Shown piece after piece: positions 29,493-38,810 of a DNA stretch of 64,000 bases. The notes below the pieces were generated by a model. That model saw only the letters and a program-made list of their open reading frames with translations, had not been told where the DNA came from and did no database searches. The first letter of the stretch is position 1. Each line of letters starts with the position of its first letter. The position numbers and the translations under genes are program-made. The DNA comes from Methanobacterium sp. (lineage in GTDB: Archaea > Methanobacteriota > Methanobacteria > Methanobacteriales > Methanobacteriaceae): assembly GCF_038562635.1 (NCBI RefSeq), contig NZ_JBCFBO010000001.1:1193869-1257868 (forward strand), given 5' to 3'.

Positions 29493-30173
29493 CTATTTAA
29501 TACAGTAAAATCCAGCCTGCATATAAGAATACCAGAACATCTCAACTACACTAAATCCACTTTTTCTAAGTAATGAAAGATGATCCTCAACAGTTATAGG
29601 GAAATATTCTACACCAAACCGTTTAATATGGTTATCAGCATCAACAACTGTTTTACCCCTTGAAATTTGAAATTTTCTCCAGTACTCTTTTCCTATTTCA
29701 GTTCCTTGGTCTGTAAGCGGGCGAATATTTTCAAATGTTACATAAACCCCATTTTCATTTAAATTATTATAGCAGGACTTTACAGCTTTATATCTCTCAT
29801 TTTCATTTAGGTAATGATGTGATTGAATTGAAGTAATTACATCAGCTGGATCTGAAAGAGAAATATTCTGACTTGGTGCAGGTTCTAGAAATTCCACGTT
29901 TTTATTATCTTCTAATTTTTCTTTTGCTTTATTTAGCATGTCTGCAGAAGGATCAGCCAGTATAAATACAGTATTTTGGAATTTTTGCAGCGCTTTTTCT
30001 ACCAGATTACCTGTCCCACAGCCAGTATCTAACCAATTATCAGGCCGAATATCCATCGATTCAATTAAATTAATGATTTCCTGGTGAAAGAAATTATAGT
30101 AAGGGATTGTATTTGCTATTTGTAAGTCATATTCACTTGAAAGGTGTGATGTTAAATTATCTAATTTCTGCAT
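29493..30173 (-). CDS. class I SAM-dependent methyltransferase
   Basis: A 226-residue Rossmann-fold methyltransferase. Motif I is WLDTGCGTGNLVE (about residues 43-55), followed by an acidic strand end (FILADPSADML) and a motif IV-like DVITSIQSHHYL. The substrate cannot be inferred. TTGGAGAAG lies before the ATG. It is convergent with comA, with little space between. Confidence 0.85.
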   Translation of the reverse strand: MQKLDNLTSHLSSEYDLQIANTIPYYNFFHQEIINLIESMDIRPDNWLDTGCGTGNLVEKALQKFQNTVFILADPSADMLNKAKEKLEDNKNVEFLEPAPSQNISLSDPADVITSIQSHHYLNENERYKAVKSCYNNLNENGVYVTFENIRPLTDQGTEIGKEYWRKFQISRGKTVVDADNHIKRFGVEYFPITVEDHLSLLRKSGFSVVEMFWYSYMQAGFYCIK

Positions 30174-30221
30174 TTTTACTTCTCCAAATAATCTTATAAA
30201 TTAAAATTAAAGCTAATCTTT

Positions 30222-30384
30222 AATATAGGGAATAACTAAATATTTTTGACTAATTATTTATAAGAAAATCATCTAGTGTTTTGGACCTCCAAAAATCTCT
30301 GATTTTTTAGGGATTCGCAGGTTACGATTTTCAAATATATCTAAAAATTATTAAGTTTAAAAAAGTTACGTTATTGACTATATT
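30222..30384. mobile_element. MITE-like element, copy 1 (with internal hairpin insertion)
   Basis: Imperfect 15-base terminal inverted repeats, AATATAGGGAATAAC at 30222-30236 and GTTATTGACTATATT at 30370-30384. Inside, AAATATTTTTGACT near the left end and the right-hand 60 bases (TTACGATTTTC onward) match the element at 62050-62150. Between them copy 1 has about 60 extra bases including one hairpin unit, AAAAATC(TCT)GATTTTT at 30291-30307. No coding frame. Confidence 0.65.
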
Positions 30385-30478
30385 TAATGATATATTTGAT
30401 TTAATTGTAAATGTTATTTTCTAAATATCCCATAGATACTCTCAAATTTAGTTATACAACTCAATTAGATGTGCAGTT

Positions 30479-31321
30479 ATGAAAAATCAAAAATATAAAA
30501 TTATTCCAGTTAAAACAGGTTATATCAAACCAAATGAACCATATGACATCATCATTGATAATGCTGAGAATTTATTAGAGAATGGAGATTATCTCGTAAT
30601 TTCAGAGACCCCCATAGCCATAGCCCAGGGCAGGATGGTTGATGAAGCATTGGTTAAACCTTCATACCTTGCAACTTTTCTTGCAGATATCTGGTCAAAA
30701 TACCTGTGGGGTTATATCCTCGGCCCTCTTTTAAGAATTAAACAGAGAACAATTAAAAATTTAAGAAACCTACCTCCTGAAGCGCGATCACATAAGGAAG
30801 TTGTACTGAAATATTATGGATTAAAACATGCTTTGAAGCCGGCTTCTGAAGCCGGAATTGACCTGAGTAATGCACCGGGGACTTATGTCTCGCTGTTACC
30901 ACACGAGCCGCAGCATGTGGTGGAAGACATTGCACAAAAAATATCTAAAAATGTTGCAAAAGAAGTTGTAGCTATAGTAATTGATACAGATGCAACTTAT
31001 GAATTTTTAGGTATGAAATTTACATCACTTCCCATAGCTGCAGAAGGAATTAAAGCTGATTTTGGAATAATGGGATATCTGCTGGGAAGATTCGGCAGAA
31101 TCATAGGCCCTACCCCCTTAGCTATCTCCAAACCTCAGAATATGGAAAAAATCCTGGAAATTGCCAAAGTTGCCGATGATTACCAAAACCAAACTGAATA
31201 CAGTATGAAAACTGTTTACGACATGGGAAATACATTTGACAAAGAAGTTGACAGCGTAACAATTGAAATGTTGAGTTCTATAGAACATACCCCTGCAGTC
31301 ATCATCAGGGAGATTAAATAA
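30479..31321 (+). CDS. CofE-like protein (F420-0:gamma-glutamyl ligase family)
   Basis: A 280-residue protein resembling CofE, which adds glutamate to coenzyme F420-0. Matching segments: [17 protein letters not shown] (a CofE-type strand-helix), [21 protein letters not shown] (the CofE NAGID...LLP region), and [12 protein letters not shown] in place of the usual VIITDTNGR-type motif. The last motif, which binds metal in CofE, is altered, and there is an insertion ([20 protein letters not shown]). It is therefore probably a paralogue with a different substrate. It stands alone behind the MITE-like element. Confidence 0.7.
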   Translation: MKNQKYKIIPVKTGYIKPNEPYDIIIDNAENLLENGDYLVISETPIAIAQGRMVDEALVKPSYLATFLADIWSKYLWGYILGPLLRIKQRTIKNLRNLPPEARSHKEVVLKYYGLKHALKPASEAGIDLSNAPGTYVSLLPHEPQHVVEDIAQKISKNVAKEVVAIVIDTDATYEFLGMKFTSLPIAAEGIKADFGIMGYLLGRFGRIIGPTPLAISKPQNMEKILEIAKVADDYQNQTEYSMKTVYDMGNTFDKEVDSVTIEMLSSIEHTPAVIIREIK

Positions 31322-31578
31322 TGATAATATCTGTTGACATCATTGTTCGCCATGATCAATATTGTTACATCCAAATAATTAAATAGTAGTATAACAATAA
31401 TAATAACAAGAGTCAAAATGTGTTACTCAACATCATTTTGATAAAAATTAAAATTTAAATGTCTTAAGAACCAGTGTTTTTCAGAAATGCTCGTTAAATA
31501 TTTTTTTAATTTAACTTTAACGACTTTGCAATTTACATCTACCGCACTTTTTTAAAATAATTTCCTAGGAGGATAAAC
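31322..31578. other. intergenic region before tfe
   Basis: About 255 AT-rich bases with repeats of ATAATAATAA type; no gene seen. It must carry the tfe promoter. Confidence 0.4.
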
Positions 31579-32124
31579 ATGCTTAATGTTAATGGCCCAG
31601 TAACTCAAGAATTAATTAAATCTTCCCTATCTAAAGAAGGAACCCAGATTCTAAACGAAACTATGGTTCAAGAATTGATCCAGGAAGTCACTGAAGATAA
31701 TGAACATAGTCTCACCATTATCAAATGTCTTTTAGAAGGTAAAATAACCGATGAAGAAATTTCAGAAGAAATCGAAGTAAGACTCAATATAGTGAGAAGA
31801 ATTCTTTACAAACTCTACGATGCAGGACTTGCAAGCTACAAGCGAAGTAAGGACCCTGAAACTCAATGGTACACCTACAGCTGGACATTTGAAAAAGACA
31901 GTGTTATTGAAACTATTTCTAAGAATTACGAAGAAAAAGCGGAAGAAATCGAAGAATCATTAGCATATGAAGAAGACAATATGTTCTTTGTATGTACCAA
32001 TGGATGCAGATTTAAATTTGAAGAAGCTGCAGAGTACAACTTCATATGCCCGGAATGTGATGAAACACTAGAGTACCAGGATAACGCTTCCGTAATAACT
32101 GGATTAAAAGAACAAATGAGCTAA
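31579..32124 (+). CDS. tfe: transcription initiation factor TFE (alpha)
   Basis: A 181-residue TFE, homologue of eukaryotic TFIIE-alpha, that helps promoter opening. An N-terminal extended winged helix ([19 protein letters not shown]...[20 protein letters not shown]) is followed by a C-terminal zinc ribbon with Cys pairs FVCTNGC and CPECDE. AGGAGG lies before the ATG. The HD-domain gene follows after about 30 bases and may be in the same transcript. Confidence 0.95.
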   Translation: MLNVNGPVTQELIKSSLSKEGTQILNETMVQELIQEVTEDNEHSLTIIKCLLEGKITDEEISEEIEVRLNIVRRILYKLYDAGLASYKRSKDPETQWYTYSWTFEKDSVIETISKNYEEKAEEIEESLAYEEDNMFFVCTNGCRFKFEEAAEYNFICPECDETLEYQDNASVITGLKEQMS

Positions 32125-32155
32125 CACTCAAAAATCTATTTTCAGGGGCAAATAT

Positions 32156-32644
32156 TTGACTATTAAAATTTTAAAGGATTTAAATTGCCCTATTCATTTA
32201 ATTAATCACTCCAAGGCTGTTTGCATGAAAGCCTTGAAATTATCTTCTAATTTTGATGTTGATATCGAACTGGTAGAAACAGGCGCTCTACTCCATGATA
32301 TTGGTAGATCTAAAACAAATGGCATAGATCATGCAATAGCAGGCGCAGAAATACTAAAAAACATGGGATTCCCAGATTCCATTGCAAATATTGCACTGAG
32401 GCATATAGGTGCAGGTATTCCAAAAGAAGAAGCAATACAGCTCGGTTTACCGCCACAAGATTATATTCCACTTACACTCGAAGAAAAAATTGTCGCCCAT
32501 GCAGATAATTTAACCCACTGGGACAAAGAAGTAAATTTAGATTTTGTAATTAAAAAGTGGAATGAAAGGCTTGGAGAAGATCATCCCTCAATCAAGAGGA
32601 TTATTAAGCTCCATAATGAGATTGTAGGTTCTAATACTTATTAA
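32156..32644 (+). CDS. HD-domain protein (HDIG type)
   Basis: A 162-residue single-domain HD phosphohydrolase-type protein. The metal-binding motif is clear: His at HSKAV (about residue 20), LLHDIGRSK at about 45-53 and further His residues in DHAIAGAE and LRHIGAG. Proteins of this archaeal family are thought to act on nucleotides or phosphoesters, without a proven substrate. The start is TTG with AGGGG upstream; no ATG in frame fits. It follows tfe closely. Confidence 0.82.
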   Translation: MTIKILKDLNCPIHLINHSKAVCMKALKLSSNFDVDIELVETGALLHDIGRSKTNGIDHAIAGAEILKNMGFPDSIANIALRHIGAGIPKEEAIQLGLPPQDYIPLTLEEKIVAHADNLTHWDKEVNLDFVIKKWNERLGEDHPSIKRIIKLHNEIVGSNTY

Positions 32645-32670
32645 TTTTCAGCTTTTTTTACTATATGTAA

Positions 32671-33456
32671 TTATGTTTTCTTATTATCAATGATCTCAGA
32701 TTTTTCATCCTGTTTAAAACTATTTGTATATTCCACCAGTTCAATTTTACAGCCAGACCCGATGGTTACATCAGTCCCTCTCACCACTTTTGCAGTTGTA
32801 TTTTCAAGGTAAATACGGTCTCCTTCAATGATATCTGCAGTAAGTTCATTTTGTCTGCCAGGCGTGACAATAAGCTTAAGGCCTAAAAAGCTTAATTTTC
32901 CGCTTTTTTTAACTGTGATTTCTGATCCTCCAATTTCATGTACTTTACAAGGCCAGTATAAGTTTATTTTTACTATATCTGCATTTAAAAGGCCATCAAT
33001 TGTAAGACTTCCTTCTACAGTAAAAATTTCGGCATTACAATCCCCTGAAGTATTGATATTTCCAGTAACTTTAACTTCGTCTGCAACTAATTCACCGTTA
33101 ACTTCAAGTTCCCCCTGAACTTTAACTTTTTGAGCTTTTAGATCACCTTTAACATCTGCTTCGCCCCTTATGGTTACGTTACCTTCAGCTTTTAGGTTTC
33201 CATCGACTCCACCTTCTCCATTAACTTTAAAATCAGTGCAGTCAACATTTCCATCTAACATTCCTTCCCCCATTATACTGACCGTATTTACTGCTTTTAA
33301 ATTACCCTCTACTGTACCTTCTCCATTAATTTTAAGATCTTTACATTCAATATCCCCATTTATTCTTCCTTCTCCCATTATGCGGATTTTATTGTATTCT
33401 CCTCCAGATGAACTTCCAGATCCATAAATTTTTAAATCTTCAACTTTGTTTTCCAT
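32671..33456 (-). CDS. bactofilin-like polymer-forming protein 1
   Basis: A 261-residue protein of the bactofilin (DUF583) family. Its core is a run of short beta-solenoid turns with the pattern hydrophobic-x-G-x-h-x-G-x-h, seen as INGDIECKDLKINGEGTVEGNL and so on over about 150 residues; the C-terminal part holds KVHEIGGSEITVKK and VVRGTDVTIG, shared with Bacillus YhbE/YhbF. Bactofilins self-assemble without nucleotide into membrane-linked filaments that place other proteins. It is the last gene of the bactofilin/ABC locus and the longest of its three bactofilins; the hairpin cluster at 33481 separates it from the permease gene. Confidence 0.87.
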   Translation of the reverse strand: MENKVEDLKIYGSGSSSGGEYNKIRIMGEGRINGDIECKDLKINGEGTVEGNLKAVNTVSIMGEGMLDGNVDCTDFKVNGEGGVDGNLKAEGNVTIRGEADVKGDLKAQKVKVQGELEVNGELVADEVKVTGNINTSGDCNAEIFTVEGSLTIDGLLNADIVKINLYWPCKVHEIGGSEITVKKSGKLSFLGLKLIVTPGRQNELTADIIEGDRIYLENTTAKVVRGTDVTIGSGCKIELVEYTNSFKQDEKSEIIDNKKT

Positions 33457-33480
33457 AATAACCTCTCCTCAAATAAAACC

Positions 33481-33597
33481 CGCAAAAATCACCGATTTTT
33501 GGGGGTGTTTGCAAATCTAAGCATGCAAATCCCTAAAAAATCTGCGATTTTTTGGGCAAAAAATGCAACGCATTTTTCTAAAATTCCATAATTTTCT
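33481..33597. repeat. palindromic hairpin cluster D
   Basis: Five units in about 115 bases: CAAAAATC(ACC)GATTTTTG, TTTGCA...TGCAAA, CTAAAAAATC(TGC)GATTTTTTGG, AAAAATGC(AAC)GCATTTTT and AAAATT(CCAT)AATTTT. It lies between the permease and bactofilin 1 genes, where the other set has bactofilin 2 and no such block. Confidence 0.78.
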
Positions 33598-33615
33598 AGC
33601 ATTAAAGAAAGAGAA

Positions 33616-34710
33616 CTAATCCTCTTTCCAGCTAAATGTAGCTACCCCCAACCCAAACAGTATGATTCCAAGTACTGCGACAATTGCCAGGTTAATAAAT
33701 GCATCTCCCATATTTCCAGTAATCATAGAGCTCCTCAAACCTTCACTCAGGTAAGTTAAAGGAGATATTTTTGCCAAATACTGCAGGAACCACGGCATGT
33801 TCTCAACAGGTATTAACGTACCTGAAACGAACATCAATGGAAATGTTATAACTCCTACAGCGTTCATGGCCGATTCTTCATTTTTAACGAAGTTTGCAAC
33901 CACTATTCCAAACCCTGCAAACAGTGCAGTCCCAAGTACTATCAGCAGTAAACTTATCAGGTTGATATTTGGATGTATGTTAAATACAAGCCATGCTATG
34001 AATACAGCTACTGCCAGGGAAAGAATCACCAACACAGTCCATGTGGTAATTCTTGCAGCGATCCATTCCTTACTTGAAAGGGGCGTGGTTGAAAGTTTTC
34101 TAAACACGCCAGTACTGCGTAATCTTGCAATGGTTCCCACTGCCATATTTGTAGCGGCAGACATTATGGTAATAGCAAGTATTCCTGGAAGCAGGAAGTC
34201 AAAGTAGTTCATTCCAGATGAAGCAGCTTCAGTTGGTTTTACATTAATAATATTTTTGGCACCTGCCATTTTCATGTTAAAACCATTTGCAACCTGTTGA
34301 ACCACAGAAACAGCTGCCATGGATGTAGATTTTGACTTATCGTAGTATATTGGCAAATCAGCACTAGGAAAACCACCAGATCCTGTCGTTAAAATGTCTT
34401 GCCCAAATCCTTTAGGTATTTCAAGATATGCGGAGACTTTCCCATCTTTAAGCATCTGCTCCAGATTCATACCCGAACCATCTTTGAGTTCCAGTGCACC
34501 TGTAGAGTTCAGCGCCTGAATAAAAGAATTCGACATCTGTGAACCATCGTTATCCTGATAATATAATGTGATAGAGCCAGATTGACCACCAAATATGTAT
34601 CCAAATAATAGGAATAAAACTATGGGAAATACAAACATCCAGAAAATATTCATTCTGTCCCGGAAGGTCTCTTTAAAACTGTATTTAATATCAGTGCTAA
34701 TTCGTGACAT
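33616..34710 (-). CDS. ABC-2 type permease with extracellular domain
   Basis: A 364-residue ABC-2 membrane subunit. One N-terminal membrane helix (IFWMFVFPIVLFLLFGYIF) is followed by an external domain of about 140 residues, then five or six further helices with the family stretch FLQYLAKISPLTYLSEGLR. The topology resembles DrrB/YhgE-type exporters. It directly abuts the ATPase gene upstream, with GGGGGGAAAATAA before the ATG. The 252-residue homologue at 36392 lacks most of the external domain. Substrate unknown. Confidence 0.88.
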   Translation of the reverse strand: MSRISTDIKYSFKETFRDRMNIFWMFVFPIVLFLLFGYIFGGQSGSITLYYQDNDGSQMSNSFIQALNSTGALELKDGSGMNLEQMLKDGKVSAYLEIPKGFGQDILTTGSGGFPSADLPIYYDKSKSTSMAAVSVVQQVANGFNMKMAGAKNIINVKPTEAASSGMNYFDFLLPGILAITIMSAATNMAVGTIARLRSTGVFRKLSTTPLSSKEWIAARITTWTVLVILSLAVAVFIAWLVFNIHPNINLISLLLIVLGTALFAGFGIVVANFVKNEESAMNAVGVITFPLMFVSGTLIPVENMPWFLQYLAKISPLTYLSEGLRSSMITGNMGDAFINLAIVAVLGIILFGLGVATFSWKED

Positions 34711-35640
34711 TTATTTTCCCCCCTCAACAAGTTTGTCCCCAGTTAAATTTAAAAATACATCTTCAAGAGTTGCTTTTTTAACGTAAAGCTCTTCACATGT
34801 TAAACCATTTGCATTAATAATAGATATTGCCTCGGACATGCTCTTCATTCCATTTCCTTCTTCTAATTCTACCAAAATGTCATTACCTTCAACTTTACAA
34901 TCAGGGATAGCTTTAATAAGTTCACCTCTTGTATGTTCGTCACATTCTCGGATAATAAGCATATTACCCCCACCGTAACGGTTTATTAAGTCTTCAGGGG
35001 TTCCTTCAGCAATAATATGGCCGTTATGTAAGACGCACACCTTACCTGCAAGATAGTGGGCCTCATCCATATAATGAGTTGTAAGAAATACAGTCTTACC
35101 CTGTTTTTTTAATTCCTTAACTGCATCCCATACATCTCTTCTTGCTTTTGGGTCAAGACCAGTACTTGGTTCATCAAGAAAAACTATTTCAGGATCGTTA
35201 ACCAGAGATATAGCAATTCCCACGCGCTGTTTTAAGCCTCCGGAAAGATCCTTAAATAAAGTGTCTCTTTTATGCTCTAAACCCAACATTTTGACTAAAT
35301 CATCGACTTCAAGATGTTTTGGATACATTTGAGCGAAATAATCGATATTTTCATATACTGTCAACCATTCAAATGCATTAAAATCCTGTGGAAGCACGCC
35401 AATTTTTTGTTTAACTTTCATTTCGTCTTTTTTAATGTCAAATCCAAGAATATTTACAGAACCAGCAGTTGAACTTTTAAGACATTCCATTATTTCAACT
35501 GTTGTAGTCTTCCCTGCACCATTAGGTCCAAGGAAAGCAAATATTTCACCTTTTTTAATATTAAATGATATGTTATCTACTGCAGTGAAATCCCCATATT
35601 TTTTTACCAGAGATTTCACTTCAATTACGTTATTTGTCAT
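34711..35640 (-). CDS. ABC transporter ATPase (DrrA-like) 1
   Basis: A 309-residue ABC ATPase. Walker A GPNGAGKTTT is near residue 40, the signature LSGGLKQRVGIA near 140, Walker B IVFLDEPSTGLDP near 160, and the H-loop His in TTHYMDEA. A C-terminal domain of about 90 residues is typical of DrrA-like exporters. It would power the permease gene immediately downstream. AAGGTGG precedes the ATG. Paralogue of the gene at 37152. Confidence 0.93.
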   Translation of the reverse strand: MTNNVIEVKSLVKKYGDFTAVDNISFNIKKGEIFAFLGPNGAGKTTTVEIMECLKSSTAGSVNILGFDIKKDEMKVKQKIGVLPQDFNAFEWLTVYENIDYFAQMYPKHLEVDDLVKMLGLEHKRDTLFKDLSGGLKQRVGIAISLVNDPEIVFLDEPSTGLDPKARRDVWDAVKELKKQGKTVFLTTHYMDEAHYLAGKVCVLHNGHIIAEGTPEDLINRYGGGNMLIIRECDEHTRGELIKAIPDCKVEGNDILVELEEGNGMKSMSEAISIINANGLTCEELYVKKATLEDVFLNLTGDKLVEGGK

Positions 35641-35669
35641 ATTTCCACCTTAAACTAAACAATTTATAA

Positions 35670-36350
35670 TCATATCTGCCTGTAATCGCCCACTTCTGCT
35701 TTTTCATCCTGTTTGAAACTTTCATTGTATTCCACAAGTTCAATTTCACATTCAGGCCCTAATTCTACATTATTTCCCCTTACAACTTTAGCACATGTAT
35801 TCTCGAGGTAAACATCATCTCCCTCGATAACATCTGCATTAAGGCCTTTATCGTGCCCATGCGGCCAGATAAAATTTTTTAGACCTCTTAATCCAAACCG
35901 GCTCATTCTTTTAACCGTAATTTTCTCACCGCCAATTTCGCGTGCTCTGGAGGGTCCATGTAAATTAAGTCTTAATTCACCTGCATTTAAGAGGCCTTCG
36001 ACTGCAAACATGCCGTCTACACGGAACATTTCAGCGTTGCAGTCCCCTCCAATATTGATATTTCCATAGGTTTCAGCCTCTTCTACAGACAAATTCCATT
36101 CAATATGTGTCATACCCTTAACTTTAACTTTCTCAGCGCTCAAATCCCCTTTTATTGAGCTATTACCATTAATTTTAAAGGATTCTGCTTTTGTATTGCC
36201 TTTAACATTACCCTGTCCATTAACTCTCAAGTAAACACATTCCAGATCGCCGTTTATACTTCCATTTCCATTTATAGTTACAGAGTTGTATTTACCCCCG
36301 GCTGAACTTCCATGACCGTTGATTTTCAGGTCAGATATTCCATTTTCCAT
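35670..36350 (-). CDS. bactofilin-like polymer-forming protein 2
   Basis: A 226-residue bactofilin homologue. It starts MENGISDLKINGHGSSAGG, like bactofilin 3, followed by solenoid turns (VTINGNGSINGDLECVYLRV) and the conserved tail ending EYNESFKQDEKAEV. ATG 36350 is preferred since GGTGATT stands before it; an ATG lies 12 bases further up. It comes between permease 2 and ATPase 1, linking the two sets in one gene row. Confidence 0.87.
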   Translation of the reverse strand: MENGISDLKINGHGSSAGGKYNSVTINGNGSINGDLECVYLRVNGQGNVKGNTKAESFKINGNSSIKGDLSAEKVKVKGMTHIEWNLSVEEAETYGNINIGGDCNAEMFRVDGMFAVEGLLNAGELRLNLHGPSRAREIGGEKITVKRMSRFGLRGLKNFIWPHGHDKGLNADVIEGDDVYLENTCAKVVRGNNVELGPECEIELVEYNESFKQDEKAEVGDYRQI

Positions 36351-36391
36351 AATAATCACCATTAAACTATTTTAATTTTCGGACAAACTTT

Positions 36392-37150
36392 TTAATCCTC
36401 TTTCCAGTTGAATAACGCGACTCCTACACCAAAAAGTAATATTCCAAGTCCTGCAACAATTAACAGGTCAGTGACTGCGTTTCCAGTATTTCCTGTAATC
36501 ATCGAACTTCTAAGACCTTCGCTTAAGTAGGTTAAAGGCGATATTTTCGTCAGGAACTGCAGGAACCATGGCATAGTTTCTACAGGTATGAAAGTCCCTG
36601 AAACAAGCGTTAACAGAAACGCTGTGCCCATTGTAACAGTAAATGCAGCTCCTTCATTTTTAATGAAGTTTGCAACAAGTATTCCAAATCCTACAAACAA
36701 TGCAGTCCCAGCGACCATTAATAGCAGGCTTATCAGATTGATGTTTGGATGTATGCCAATTATCAGCCAGGCTGCAAAAATGGCTACGGCCAGTGAAAGA
36801 AGTGTTAAGATAGTCCACATAACGATCCTTGCAGCAATCCATTCCATGTTTGAAATTGGTGTTGTTGCAAGTTTTCGAAATACTCCAGAATTGCGGTAGT
36901 TGACAATAGTTCCTGCAGCCATTTGTGCACCAGTCATCGTAATAAAAATAGCCAGTATCCCCGGAAGCAGGAAATCAAAATAGTTCATACCAGAAGATGC
37001 ATTATTCTGTAATTGACTTCCCAGACCCCCCAACACATTTCCTAACAACAGAAACAGAATAGTTGGGAATATGAAGAAAATAGCAATATTTGTTTTGTCA
37101 TTAAAAGTTTCTATGAAACTGTATTTAAGGTCAGTGCTAATTCTTGACAC
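36392..37150 (-). CDS. ABC-2 type permease lacking the extracellular domain
   Basis: A 252-residue paralogue of the permease at 33616. The first helix (IFFIFPTILFLLLGNVLGG) runs after only about a dozen residues into ASSGMNYFDFLLPGI, while the longer paralogue has some 130 residues between the same points. The remaining helices align well, including KISPLTYLSEGLRSSMITGN. GGGGGAAAATAAA precedes GTG 37150, exactly as before the ATG in the paralogue, which decides the start. It follows ATPase 2 with almost no gap. Confidence 0.87.
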   Translation of the reverse strand: MSRISTDLKYSFIETFNDKTNIAIFFIFPTILFLLLGNVLGGLGSQLQNNASSGMNYFDFLLPGILAIFITMTGAQMAAGTIVNYRNSGVFRKLATTPISNMEWIAARIVMWTILTLLSLAVAIFAAWLIIGIHPNINLISLLLMVAGTALFVGFGILVANFIKNEGAAFTVTMGTAFLLTLVSGTFIPVETMPWFLQFLTKISPLTYLSEGLRSSMITGNTGNAVTDLLIVAGLGILLFGVGVALFNWKED

Positions 37151-37151
37151 T

Positions 37152-38081
37152 TTATTTTCCCCCTTCAATTAAGTTATCACCAGTTAAATTTAAAAATACC
37201 TCTTCAAGCGTTGCTTTTTTAATGTATAATTCTTCACATGTTGATTTATCTGTATCAATGATAGAAGCTGCCTTAGATATTATTTTCATATCATCTTCGC
37301 CAGACAATTTCACCAATATATTATCACCATCAATAGTGTATTCGGGGACAGTTTTGATAAGTTCATTTTTCGCTTTTTCGCTACATTTTCGGATAATTAG
37401 CATCTTATCGCCACCATAACGACTTATTAATTCTTCAGACGTTCCTTCAGCAATAATTTGACCATTGTGTAATATACATACTCTATCAGCAAGATTTTGG
37501 GCCTCCTCCATATAATGAGTTGTAAGAACTATTGTCTTACCATGAACTTTTAAATCTTCTATTGCATTCCATACATCTCTTCTTGCCTTTGGGTCAAGAC
37601 CAGTGGTTGGTTCATCCAGAAAAACTATATCTGGATCATTTACCAAAGATATTGCGATTCCTACTCGCTGTTTAAGACCACCAGAAAGATACATAAATAA
37701 CGTATCTCGTTTGTCCTCCAAACCCAACATTTTGATGAGACTGTCCACATTTACGTGTTTTGGATACATCTGAGCGAAATAATCAATGTTTTGGTAAACT
37801 GTTAGCAATACAGATACGCCGAAATCCTGAGGGAGAACACCAATCCTCTGTTTAATTTCTATTTCATCTTTTTTTATGTCATATCCCAGAATTTTTATGG
37901 ATCCTGCGGTTAAACTTTTAAGACACTCCATCATTTCGACTGTAGTTGTTTTTCCTGCCCCATTAGGACCTAAAAATGCAAATACTTCACCTTTTTTGAT
38001 ATTAAAAGATATATCATCTACAGCAGTGAAATCACCATATTTCTTTACAAGCAATTTAACTTCAATTACATTTTTTACCAT
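37152..38081 (-). CDS. ABC transporter ATPase (DrrA-like) 2
   Basis: A 309-residue ATPase, the same length as paralogue 1 from ATG 38081, which has AGGTGAAA before it. Walker A GPNGAGKTTT, signature LSGGLKQRVGIA, Walker B IVFLDEPTTGLDP and the H-loop are intact. Likely partner is the short permease downstream. It lies behind bactofilin 3 with about 45 bases between. Confidence 0.93.
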   Translation of the reverse strand: MVKNVIEVKLLVKKYGDFTAVDDISFNIKKGEVFAFLGPNGAGKTTTVEMMECLKSLTAGSIKILGYDIKKDEIEIKQRIGVLPQDFGVSVLLTVYQNIDYFAQMYPKHVNVDSLIKMLGLEDKRDTLFMYLSGGLKQRVGIAISLVNDPDIVFLDEPTTGLDPKARRDVWNAIEDLKVHGKTIVLTTHYMEEAQNLADRVCILHNGQIIAEGTSEELISRYGGDKMLIIRKCSEKAKNELIKTVPEYTIDGDNILVKLSGEDDMKIISKAASIIDTDKSTCEELYIKKATLEEVFLNLTGDNLIEGGK

Positions 38082-38127
38082 ATTTTCACCTAAAAAAGCA
38101 TTCATAAGCTCAAAATTAAACATTTAA

Positions 38128-38799
38128 TCAGTATATATTTTTATGAGTCCTTACTTCAGACTTTTTATCCTGTTTGAAATCATCTTTGTATTCTACAAGT
38201 TCAATTTCACAACCTGGCCCTATCTCTATGTTATTTCCCCTTACAACCCTAGCTTGAGTATTCTCAAGGTAAATATCATCTCCTTCAATGGTCCTCACAG
38301 TAAGTTCTTTACCTTGCATCATACCTTTTAAGCCTAAAAAGCCACTTTTTCCTTTTCTTTTAACTGTAATGTTTTCGCCACCAATTTCTTGTGCTTTAGA
38401 TGCTCCATATAATCTGAGTTCCAATTCACCTGCATTTAAAAGTCCTTCGATTGCAAACGTGCCTTCTATTTTGAAAACTTCAGCATTACAATCTCCATCA
38501 ACACTGATACTTCCATAAGTTTCAGCATTATCTATAGATACATTCCCCTCAATGTTAGCATTACCATAAATTTTGGCTTTTTCTGCTTCAAGATTTCCTT
38601 TAATTGAATTAGTGCCGTACACATCAACAGACTCAGCTTTTACATTGCCATTTATATCACATCGCCCATTAATTTTCAATTTGATACAGTCCAGATCACC
38701 GTTTATTATTCCTTCTCCATTTATAATTACAGAGTTATATTTTCCCCCACCAGAACTTCCATGACCGTTGATTTTCAGGTCAGATATTCCTTTTTCCAT
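38128..38799 (-). CDS. bactofilin-like polymer-forming protein 3
   Basis: A 223-residue bactofilin homologue with the same opening (MEKGISDLKINGHGSSGGG), solenoid repeats (VIINGEGIINGDLDCIKLKI) and tail (EYKDDFKQDKKSEV) as bactofilin 2. GGTGATT before ATG 38799 decides the start. It directly follows the YhbD-like regulator gene, mirroring the Bacillus yhbD-yhbE-yhbF order. Confidence 0.88.
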   Translation of the reverse strand: MEKGISDLKINGHGSSGGGKYNSVIINGEGIINGDLDCIKLKINGRCDINGNVKAESVDVYGTNSIKGNLEAEKAKIYGNANIEGNVSIDNAETYGSISVDGDCNAEVFKIEGTFAIEGLLNAGELELRLYGASKAQEIGGENITVKRKGKSGFLGLKGMMQGKELTVRTIEGDDIYLENTQARVVRGNNIEIGPGCEIELVEYKDDFKQDKKSEVRTHKNIY

Positions 38800-38810
38800 A
38801 ATAATCACCA

